Positions 1 through 4,574 of a stretch of 5,252 nucleotides of DNA are shown here, piece after piece. The stretch is from Lachnospiraceae bacterium (GTDB taxonomy: Bacteria; Bacillota; Clostridia; Lachnospirales; Lachnospiraceae), in the NCBI GenBank assembly GCA_003447295.1, contig DLZQ01000005.1, positions 1 through 5,252 on the forward strand, given 5' to 3'. Position numbers and translations under genes: made by a program. Numbering within the stretch: position 1 is the first letter of the stretch; every line of letters starts with the position of its first letter. The notes beneath the pieces are model-generated. The model did no database searches. It saw only the letters and a program-made list of their open reading frames with translations, and was not told the DNA's origin.

Positions 1-129
1 AAGTACCTGTTTTCGATGTTAAAAGATTATAAGCCGACAGAGGAGTATGATGAGCAGATGAAAGAATTGCTGCTATGGGGAAAAAGTGAGCAGTATCTGT
101 GGATGGTGACGGTTCCGGAGCAGGGGTGA
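1..129 (+). CDS. C-terminal fragment of an unidentified protein (5' end outside window)
   Basis: Reading frame 1 is open from the window edge to a TGA at 127-129 and gives the last 42 residues of a protein. The fragment is charged and rich in aromatic residues (it begins KYLFSMLKDYKP and ends WMVTVPEQG), with Glu/Lys-rich stretches consistent with amphipathic helices. There is no signal peptide, membrane segment or catalytic motif in the visible part, and I do not recognise the family. Coding is inferred from the uninterrupted frame reaching the edge and from codon use resembling the downstream genes. A minus-strand open frame across 27-380 is a less plausible alternative. No convincing intrinsic terminator follows the stop. 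Confidence 0.6.
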   Translation, partial: KYLFSMLKDYKPTEEYDEQMKELLLWGKSEQYLWMVTVPEQG

Positions 130-173
130 AAAAGTCTGTCGATGTCAGCAGATATAGCGTCAGGGTGACTGAA

Positions 174-189
174 ATCATGGCACCATGAT
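174..189. repeat. Near-perfect 16-bp palindrome (7-bp arms, 2-nt centre)
   Basis: ATCATGG at 174-180 and its exact complement CCATGAT at 183-189 flank a CA centre. The compact symmetry with no T-run after it suggests a dimeric-regulator operator rather than a terminator. As RNA it could form a 6-bp stem with a GCAC loop. It lies 44 bases past the stop of the upstream gene and about 260 bases before the AraC-family start. No regulator can be assigned. Confidence 0.5.
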
Positions 190-309
190 ATAAAACGCTC
201 AATTTTTGCATGAAATTGGGACTCTTTAAAAGAAAAAATACTTATTTCTGGGCATAATCGGAGAAAAATTTTCGTATATGGAAAGTTAGAAAATCTGACC
301 AATAGATTG

Positions 310-330
310 AGACTGCAAAGTAAACAGTCT
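310..330. repeat. Inverted repeat AGACTG / CAGTCT next to a -35-like box
   Basis: AGACTG at 310-315 and CAGTCT at 325-330 are exact inverted repeats separated by 9 bases. The left arm overlaps the end of a TTGAGA (307-312, five of six matches to a -35 box), so the repeat would sit in the spacer of any promoter using it. The matching -10 is weak. The right half AACAGTC recurs at 362-368. It may be an operator for the downstream AraC-family gene, or chance in AT-rich DNA. Confidence 0.3.
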
Positions 331-450
331 AAATGCAATACGCAGACAATCATGAGAAGAGAACAGTCAATAAAAAACAATTACTGAGTTATTCCAGTAT
401 ATTTAATTCATAAAGCAGATACAAACTCCCAGATGTGCAGGTGAACAGAC

Positions 451-1362
451 ATGAAAAATATCCATAGCATTGAATTTTATACCGAAAGCAAGGAAGAATT
501 GCTTCCCGGTTTTGAAAAAGATTTTCCCTATATCGCTTCAAGGGCAGAACTTGACAAGTATATGGGGTGCTATGTACCGTGGCACTGGCACAGGACAGTG
601 GAACTTTTTTATATGGAAAGCGGCAGCATTGAATATGATACGCCAGGAGGGAAAATAGTATTTCCGGCTGGAAGCGGCGGCATGATAAATCCCAATGTAC
701 TCCATATGACAAAAGCAATATCGCAGAGAGAAAAGAATATACAGCTACTTCATATTTTCGATGTTTCCTTACTTGCCGGAGAACAGGGAAGCAGGATTGA
801 GCAAAAATATATTGCGCCTGTCATAACAGCCCCGCAGATTGAGGTAATCCCGCTTTTTCCGGGCAATACAGAAGAAGAAAGAATTTTGAAACTGCTTGCG
901 GACTCATTTCGTTTATCCAGTGATGAATTTGGATATGAAATAAAACTGCGGGAAGCCCTAACGGAAATATGGCTCATGCTTTTTGAACTTTCTCATTCTA
1001 TGCGTGAAAAGAAAGTGGAACATAACAAAAGCAATGATAAGATAAAACTGATGATGATATACATTCATGAACATTACAGAGAAAAAATATCTATTCCGGA
1101 ACTTGCTGCGGCAGCATATCTAAGTGAAAGGGAGTGTTATAGAGAGTTTCGTGACTGTCTGAACATGACACCCGTAGAGTATATAACGGCTTACCGTCTG
1201 CAAGCTGCCTGTCAGATGTTGACAAAGGGGCAGGAAGCTGTTACTGTTATCAGTCATGAGTGCGGTTTAGGGAGCAGCAGTTATTTTGGAAAGGTTTTTC
1301 GGGAATATGCACATTGTTCACCTATAGAATATAGGAAAAAATGGCAGAATAATGATATATAA
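451..1362 (+). CDS. AraC-family transcriptional regulator with N-terminal cupin domain
   Basis: This 303-residue cytoplasmic DNA-binding regulator has the standard two-part AraC layout. The N-terminal part (about residues 35-110) is a cupin-like ligand domain with the metal- or ligand-site pattern HWHRTVE (H45, H47, E51) and a later H85. The C-terminal part (about 198-298) carries two helix-turn-helix units. The first is around ISIPELAAAAYLSERECYREF. The second runs VTVISHECGLGSSSYFGKVFREY and leads into the conserved ending SPIEYRKKW. The length is normal for the family. ATG 451 is preceded by AGGTGA (439-444) at 6 nt. Regulators of this type usually respond to a small molecule, often a sugar or its derivative, and often control adjacent genes. 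The ligand and targets cannot be read here. No sugar transporter or hydrolase is in the window, so the target may be itself, the small downstream gene, or something outside. Confidence 0.93.
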   Translation: MKNIHSIEFYTESKEELLPGFEKDFPYIASRAELDKYMGCYVPWHWHRTVELFYMESGSIEYDTPGGKIVFPAGSGGMINPNVLHMTKAISQREKNIQLLHIFDVSLLAGEQGSRIEQKYIAPVITAPQIEVIPLFPGNTEEERILKLLADSFRLSSDEFGYEIKLREALTEIWLMLFELSHSMREKKVEHNKSNDKIKLMMIYIHEHYREKISIPELAAAAYLSERECYREFRDCLNMTPVEYITAYRLQAACQMLTKGQEAVTVISHECGLGSSSYFGKVFREYAHCSPIEYRKKWQNNDI

Positions 1363-1366
1363 TGGC

Positions 1367-1395
1367 GGAAAAGAAATATTTTTCCTATGATTTTT
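1367..1395 (+). terminator. Weak AT-rich hairpin plus T-run after the AraC-family gene
   Basis: GGAAAA (1367-1372) pairs with TTTTCC (1380-1385), extendable by one G·U pair. TTTTT follows at 1391-1395, five bases beyond the stem. The stem is short, has only two GC pairs, and its T-run is displaced, so termination would be inefficient. It lies just after the stop at 1360-1362. Confidence 0.25.
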
Positions 1396-1399
1396 GCAT

Positions 1400-1405
1400 T
1401 ATAAT
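1400..1405 (+). promoter_or_regulatory. Candidate -10 box (TATAAT) for the 79-residue gene
   Basis: A perfect TATAAT occurs at 1400-1405 in the gap between the regulator and the small gene. No good -35 lies 16-18 bases upstream (the DNA there is TATTTT-like), and a TG lies three bases before it rather than one, so it is not a strict extended -10. Transcription would start near 1411-1413, at the left arm of the inverted repeat at 1410-1437. Confidence 0.4.
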
Positions 1406-1409
1406 GATA

Positions 1410-1437
1410 CCTGTAAAGAAAAACAGCAATTTACAGG
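1410..1437 (+). promoter_or_regulatory. Perfect 8-bp inverted repeat covering part of the Shine-Dalgarno
   Basis: CCTGTAAA at 1410-1417 and TTTACAGG at 1430-1437 are exact inverted repeats with a 12-base loop. The right arm includes the first three bases (AGG, 1435-1437) of the AGGAGGT Shine-Dalgarno at 1435-1441. In RNA the hairpin would partly hide the ribosome site. In DNA the repeat lies right after the TATAAT and could be an operator. Both readings are inference; the symmetry and overlap are directly visible. Confidence 0.5.
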
Positions 1438-1450
1438 AGGTGCGTGCAAG

Positions 1451-1690
1451 GTGGTAAAACTGAACATTCTGAACATGGAAAATTTTTTAGACACTGTCAA
1501 TGCCTGTATCGGCAAAATATATATGCTCTGTCCGAACGGTAAAAAACAAAACATTAAAGGAGAAGAAAAGATACAGGACAGTTTGTGGCGGCAATACTTC
1601 CAAAACAAAAACTGTCTGTGTCTTATTTTAGAAATTCCGAATCCAACGGACTATATGAACATTGTTTCGTACTATGCCGGGGATTGCTGA
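1451..1690 (+). CDS. Small conserved-looking protein of unknown function (79 aa, GTG start)
   Basis: This is a 79-residue protein without a signal peptide or membrane segment. The frame is open further upstream to a TTG at 1394, but a strong AGGAGGT (1435-1441) sits 9 bases before GTG 1451, and the TTG has no ribosome site and overlaps the TATAAT. GTG is therefore chosen. The protein begins MVKLNILNMENFLDTVNAC, contains a CPNGKK turn, and ends IPNPTDYMNIVSYYAGDC. It has five cysteines (19, 27, 55, 57, 79), one at the very C-terminus. From memory, similar small proteins occur widely in Firmicutes, often near mobile or accessory genes, and some carry the automatic label 'polyA polymerase'. Nothing here supports that activity: the protein is far too short and lacks nucleotidyltransferase motifs. 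A GC-rich terminator follows the stop, so it is probably a single-gene transcript or the end of the AraC transcript. Confidence 0.75.
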   Translation: MVKLNILNMENFLDTVNACIGKIYMLCPNGKKQNIKGEEKIQDSLWRQYFQNKNCLCLILEIPNPTDYMNIVSYYAGDC

Positions 1691-1716
1691 TTTGTCTGTA
1701 AATATTTCATTATAAA

Positions 1717-1752
1717 GGGGCTGGGAATTTTATTTTCCAGCCCCGCCCTTTT
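1717..1752 (+). terminator. Strong GC-rich hairpin between the small gene and the HD gene
   Basis: GGGGCTGG (1717-1724) pairs exactly with CCAGCCCC (1737-1744). The stem extends inward through GAA/TTT (one G·U pair) to about 11 bp with a 6-base loop. A short T-run (TTTT, 1749-1752) follows four bases past the stem. The stem is strong and the T-tract modest, so termination is likely but perhaps incomplete. It ends only 14 bases before the HD gene start, so read-through transcripts would carry the structure against that gene's ribosome site. Confidence 0.7.
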
Positions 1753-1758
1753 GAAAGG
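1747..1758 (+). promoter_or_regulatory. Short inverted repeat overlapping the HD gene Shine-Dalgarno
   Basis: CCTTTTGAAAGG contains CCTT (1747-1750) pairing with AAGG (1755-1758) over a TTGA loop. The right arm is part of AAAGGAG (1754-1760), the Shine-Dalgarno six bases before ATG 1767. A four-pair stem is weak by itself, but it abuts the terminator hairpin and could stack on it. Confidence 0.3.
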
Positions 1759-1766
1759 AGTTAAAA

Positions 1767-2366
1767 ATGGAGTTGAACATTAAGGCCGCAGAACTGGCAT
1801 TAAGGGAAGCGTCAGAATCCAATCCGGGAGCGTGGGCAGACCATTCTCGGTTTGTAGCCGAAGCATGTAAAAACATCGCATCACACTGTAAAGATTTATC
1901 TTCTGAACAGGCATATATTTTCGGACTGTTGCATGATATTGGACGCTATGCCGGAGTAAGTTCGGAAAGGCATCTGATAGACGGCTATCGGTACTGTATG
2001 GAGCGCGGATGGGAAAAAGCTGCACAGATATGTATATCCCACGCATTTATGATACAGGATATTGCCACATCTATCGGTGAGTTTGATGTCAGTGATGAGG
2101 ATTATCTGTTTATGAAAGAATTTGTTGCAAATGTGGTATATGATGATTATGACCGTCTTGTACAGTTATGTGACGCATTGGCTATGCCGACGGGGTTCTG
2201 TCTTTTGGAAAAGAGATTTGTAGACGTGACAATACGGTACGGTGTTCACACGGCGACAATAGACAGGTGGAAAAGGATCTTAGAGATTAAAGAACAGTTT
2301 GAAAATCAGATTGGCTGTTCTATCTATTCTCTGCTTCCGGGTGTTGTGGAAAACAGTTTTCGTTAA
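1767..2366 (+). CDS. HD-domain protein, predicted metal-dependent phosphohydrolase
   Basis: This is a 199-residue soluble protein of the HD superfamily, whose members use a His/Asp metal site to cleave phosphate esters of nucleotides or related compounds. The motif series is intact: H26 (in ADHSRFV), the H56-D57 doublet (in GLLHDIGR), H69 (in ERHLIDGY), H92 (in SHAF) and D136 (in QLCDALA). The HD core spans about residues 20-140; the last 60 residues are helical-looking without a second domain. There is no RelA synthetase, GGDEF, response-receiver or CCA-transferase module, and HD-GYP motifs are absent, so the substrate is not predictable. ATG 1767 has AAAGGAG (1754-1760) at 6 nt. A strong hairpin separates it from the small gene upstream, and a weak one follows. 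It may be expressed alone or by read-through. Confidence 0.88.
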   Translation: MELNIKAAELALREASESNPGAWADHSRFVAEACKNIASHCKDLSSEQAYIFGLLHDIGRYAGVSSERHLIDGYRYCMERGWEKAAQICISHAFMIQDIATSIGEFDVSDEDYLFMKEFVANVVYDDYDRLVQLCDALAMPTGFCLLEKRFVDVTIRYGVHTATIDRWKRILEIKEQFENQIGCSIYSLLPGVVENSFR

Positions 2367-2409
2367 GGGGACTATTATTTTTCTGATTATAGAGCGTTTT
2401 CGTCTGCGG

Positions 2410-2429
2410 GGTGCTGTTCAGCCTTTTTT
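2410..2429 (+). terminator. Possible weak terminator after the HD gene
   Basis: A short imperfect hairpin (GCT 2413-2415 with AGC 2420-2422, plus G2411-C2423 around a bulged T) is followed directly by six Ts (2424-2429). The T-run is good but the stem is only about five pairs. It lies 44 bases past the HD stop. Confidence 0.35.
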
Positions 2430-2430
2430 G

Positions 2431-2439
2431 TGTTATACT
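2431..2439 (+). promoter_or_regulatory. Candidate extended -10 promoter (TGTTATACT)
   Basis: TG at 2431-2432, one base, then TATACT (2434-2439; five of six matches to TATAAT) forms an extended -10. The expected -35 position near 2411-2416 (GTGCTG) is poor, as is common for extended -10 promoters. It would give the GNAT gene a leader of roughly 110 bases. Confidence 0.4.
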
Positions 2440-2473
2440 GTTATATAGATTTTTCTTGGTCGCCGCTGTCTCT

Positions 2474-2502
2474 TTGCGCCCTTACGAAAAATTAGGTATA
2501 TT
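2474..2502 (+). promoter_or_regulatory. Candidate promoter for the GNAT-HAD operon
   Basis: TTGCGC (2474-2479; three of six -35 matches, with the key TTG) lies exactly 17 bases before TATATT (2497-2502; five of six -10 matches). The predicted start near 2509 leaves a leader of about 45 bases before ATG 2555. This is the nearest promoter-like sequence to the gene pair and competes with the extended -10 at 2431-2439. Confidence 0.45.
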
Positions 2503-2554
2503 ATATATGGAACAGAAACTTTGAAGTTAACGAAGGAGAAAGAGTGAAATAGAA

Positions 2555-3025
2555 ATGAAGATTCGTAAGGCAGAGAAAAAGGACATTCCAAGAATTCTTG
2601 CACTGTTGGGGCAGGTATTACAGATACATGCGGAGATCCGTCCGGATATTTTTATACCGGGTACTACGAAATACACCCCCTGCGAGCTGACAGAGCTATT
2701 ACAACAGGAGGATCATCCAATCTATGTTGCCGTAGACGAGGACGATCTGTGCATGGGTTATGCATTCTGCCAACTCAGGGAGCAGCCCTTTTCCACGAAT
2801 ATGGTCCCCTTTAAATCCTTGTTTATCGATGATCTTTGCGTTGACAAGCAGACACGAGGGCAGCATATCGGGGAAAGCCTGTTTGAATATGTGAAGCAGC
2901 AGGCAAAAGAACTGGGCTGCTATGAAGTAACCCTGAACGTCTGGGCAGGCAACACTTCAGCAGAGCACTTTTATGAAAAGATGGGGATGAAGACAAAAGA
3001 ACGGCAGATGGAATATATCCTGTGA
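2555..3025 (+). CDS. GNAT-family N-acetyltransferase
   Basis: This 156-residue protein, a single GNAT domain of normal length, is predicted to transfer an acetyl group from acetyl-CoA to an amine. The N-terminus MKIRKAEKKDIPRILALL is the typical first strand and helix. Acetyl-CoA-binding motif A is IDDLCVDKQTRGQHIGESLFEYV (about 91-113), with the R101-G102-x-x-I-G106 pyrophosphate loop. Motif B follows as NVWAGNTSAEHFYEKMGM (128-145), with N133 and Y140 at the usual places. The substrate (small molecule, antibiotic or protein N-terminus) is not predictable. The start is ATG 2555; AAGGAG (2533-2538) is 16 bases away, which is long, because a GTG AAA TAG triplet string lies between. The HAD gene follows after 20 bases, suggesting co-transcription. 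Confidence 0.9.
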   Translation: MKIRKAEKKDIPRILALLGQVLQIHAEIRPDIFIPGTTKYTPCELTELLQQEDHPIYVAVDEDDLCMGYAFCQLREQPFSTNMVPFKSLFIDDLCVDKQTRGQHIGESLFEYVKQQAKELGCYEVTLNVWAGNTSAEHFYEKMGMKTKERQMEYIL

Positions 3026-3032
3026 GCCGGAT

Positions 3033-3037
3033 GGAGG
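3033..3037 (+). promoter_or_regulatory. Shine-Dalgarno deciding the HAD gene start
   Basis: GGAGG at 3033-3037 is 8 bases before ATG 3046. A GTG at 3022 in the same frame, overlapping the GNAT stop, lacks a comparable site, so the shorter protein starting at 3046 is preferred. Confidence 0.75.
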
Positions 3038-3045
3038 TGGCAGGC

Positions 3046-3822
3046 ATGATTAAAATTGCATTTTTTGATGTTGATGGGACGCTTCTGAAGATGGGTCATA
3101 AAGAATTAAGTGATCGGACGCTGCATACATTAATTTCTCTTCGGCAGAATGGGGTGAAGCTGTGTATGGCGACCGGAAGAGGATATCTGTCGGCGCCGCG
3201 TTTTCCGGGGATTGATTTCGATGCGCTTCTGACCTTTAACGGTTCTTATGTAACAGTCGGAGACGAGATTATTTTTAAGTGCCCGCTTGATCGGATGGAC
3301 AAGTTTCAGATCCTTCAGAATCTGAAAGACATGCATAGGGCGTTAGCAATCAGTAACGAACATTTTATCATCACCAACGGTACAGATCCGGATCTGGAGC
3401 AGTATTTCAGATTTGGTAATGAGATGCTGAAAATCGATAAACAATTCGATGAACGGGTTCATGAGGACATCTATCAGATGATGTGTTCCTGCCGGAAGGA
3501 AGAGTATGAGCGGATTCTGGCTGGTACGCACCATACACAGATCACAGCATGGTGGGATAGAGCGGCAGATATCATTCCACTGGAATGTGGGAAGGGAAAC
3601 GCAGTGCGCGCGGTACTTCAGCATTTTGGCTTTACAAAGGAGGAAGCCATCGCTTTTGGAGATGGCTTCAATGATATCGAGATGCTGGAAGCAGTCGGCA
3701 CCGGTGTGGCCATGGGGAATGCGAAGGATGAGATCAAAGCCCACGCCACCTGCACGTGCAAATCGGTGGAAGAAGACGGAGTCTACGATTTTTGCTTGGA
3801 ACATGGGCTGATTACAATATAG
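3046..3822 (+). CDS. HAD-superfamily phosphatase, Cof type
   Basis: This 258-residue cytoplasmic Mg-dependent phosphatase acts through a phospho-aspartate intermediate. All four HAD motifs are present: motif I FFDVDGT (nucleophile D8, acid/base D10), motif II MATGRG (T43), motif III K183 (in CGKGNAV) and motif IV FGDGFNDIEML (D206, D210). The cap between motifs II and III (about 75-175) and the GKGNAV/GDGFND signatures place it in subfamily IIB, the Cof family, whose members hydrolyse sugar phosphates, nucleotides or cofactor phosphates with broad specificity. Start ATG 3046 is chosen because MIKIAFFDVDGTLL is the canonical family N-terminus and GGAGG is 8 bases upstream; a GTG at 3022 would add eight residues. 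It probably shares a transcript with the GNAT gene. Its last 11 bases overlap the convergent cutC gene. Confidence 0.93.
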   Translation: MIKIAFFDVDGTLLKMGHKELSDRTLHTLISLRQNGVKLCMATGRGYLSAPRFPGIDFDALLTFNGSYVTVGDEIIFKCPLDRMDKFQILQNLKDMHRALAISNEHFIITNGTDPDLEQYFRFGNEMLKIDKQFDERVHEDIYQMMCSCRKEEYERILAGTHHTQITAWWDRAADIIPLECGKGNAVRAVLQHFGFTKEEAIAFGDGFNDIEMLEAVGTGVAMGNAKDEIKAHATCTCKSVEEDGVYDFCLEHGLITI

Positions 3823-4558
3823 GCATTGCTGCCCGCATTTCCTTCACTTTTCCGGCATCCACTGCTTCATATGCATTCTTTCGGTTTCTATCATAAGAGA
3901 AGTCCACGTCCTGCAGGGAGGCGGTCGTATCCGGCTGCCAGCTTCTGCAGGATGTATGAACCTGCTCTATGTTCGTATATTCCATCAGAGCGTTTACGTT
4001 TTGTGCATTCACGCCGCTTCCGGCTAAAAATGTGATATCCTTACCATACTGGCTTTGCAGCTTTTGCAATTGCGTTCTGCCCGACCATACATCGGGTGCA
4101 CCACCACTGGTGAGGATCCGGTCCGCACCAAGTAAGATCAATGCTTCCACCGCACGTTCCTGTTGCGCAACACAATCAAACGCCCGGTGAAATACAGCTT
4201 CTTTTCCGGCGCTATGGATGATGTCGATCATTTCCTGTGTCCGGTTCCTATGGATGGCATGGTCCTCTGTCAGGAAGCCGAAAGCAATACCATCAGCTCC
4301 GTGCTCTAAAAGGATGCGGGCATCTAAGAGCATGGTCTCGTATTCATCCTGTGAATAGCAGAAGCCGCCTCCTCTTGGGCGGACCATGGTTACAATAGGG
4401 ATGCTGCACTGCTCTTTTGCACAGATCAGATTGGCCGTAGAAGGTGTGAGACCACCCAGATACAGTGCACTGTTAAGCTCTACCCGGTCGGCACCATTTT
4501 GCCAGGCGGTTTTTACATCTTCGAAGCTGCCGCAGCAGATTTCCAATAATCCTTTCAA
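3812..4558 (-). CDS. cutC: CutC family protein (TIM-barrel, copper-homeostasis named)
   Basis: This 248-residue TIM-barrel protein is of normal CutC length. Family signatures appear in order: LLEICCGSFEDV at the N-terminus, NGADRVELN (21-29), LGGLTPS (34-40), MVRPRGGGFCYS (58-69), GADGIAFGFL (87-96), VFHRAFD (122-128), GADRILTSGG (144-153), FLAGSGVNAQNV (177-188) and VHTSCR (200-205). It is unrelated to the choline TMA-lyase also called CutC. The copper role comes from E. coli genetics, where the phenotype was later attributed to the sRNA MicL encoded in that locus, so the true function is open. The start is TTG 4558: GAGGGGG (4571-4565) precedes it by 6 bases. A second TTG at 4546 behind AAAGG is possible. 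The open frame runs upstream to 4687, but that overlaps the ABC-F gene and lies outside family homology. It lies 16 bases downstream of the ABC-F stop, implying one operon. Confidence 0.93.
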   Translation of the reverse strand: MKGLLEICCGSFEDVKTAWQNGADRVELNSALYLGGLTPSTANLICAKEQCSIPIVTMVRPRGGGFCYSQDEYETMLLDARILLEHGADGIAFGFLTEDHAIHRNRTQEMIDIIHSAGKEAVFHRAFDCVAQQERAVEALILLGADRILTSGGAPDVWSGRTQLQKLQSQYGKDITFLAGSGVNAQNVNALMEYTNIEQVHTSCRSWQPDTTASLQDVDFSYDRNRKNAYEAVDAGKVKEMRAAMPIL

Positions 4559-4564
4559 AATAAT

Positions 4565-4571
4565 CCCCCTC
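4565..4571 (-). promoter_or_regulatory. Shine-Dalgarno deciding the cutC TTG start
   Basis: Read on the minus strand, GAGGGGG spans 4571 to 4565 and is followed by ATTATT and then TTG at 4558-4556. No ATG or GTG lies between this site and the conserved LLEICCG start. Confidence 0.65.
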
Positions 4572-4574
4572 AAT

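Larger units (their letters stand above)
130..450. other. AT-rich intergenic region upstream of the AraC-family gene
   Basis: This stretch of 321 bases has no credible gene. It holds a near-palindrome at 174-189, a second inverted repeat at 310-330, and the heptamer AACAGTC twice (323-329 and 362-368, 39 bp apart). A TTGAGA at 307-312 resembles a -35 box, but the matching -10 position (330-335, TAAATG) is poor. I cannot name a promoter with confidence, although one for the downstream regulator should lie here. There is no strong GC hairpin with a T-run to end the upstream gene. Confidence 0.6.

Noticed and set aside
27..380. 117-residue minus-strand open frame
   Set aside because: It is antisense to the upstream gene tail over its last part, rich in Cys/Ser/Phe as expected from AT-rich non-coding DNA, has no recognisable motif, and I see no good ribosome site.
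364..386. Imperfect inverted repeat CAGTCAAT / ATTACTG
   Set aside because: It needs a bulge, is AT-rich and has no T-run or nearby promoter box that would give it a role.
389..718. 109-residue minus-strand open frame
   Set aside because: It lies mostly antisense to the clearly coding N-terminal cupin domain of the AraC-family gene and has no motif.
1394..1450. N-terminal extension of the small protein from TTG 1394
   Set aside because: It has no Shine-Dalgarno, overlaps the TATAAT and the inverted repeat, and a strong AGGAGGT serves the GTG at 1451 in the same frame.
3022..3045. GTG start for the HAD gene overlapping the GNAT stop
   Set aside because: GGAGG at 3033-3037 and the canonical MIKIAFFDVDGT N-terminus favour ATG 3046.
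3343..3804. 153-residue minus-strand open frame
   Set aside because: It is the shadow of the HAD gene, whose four catalytic motifs are all intact on the plus strand.
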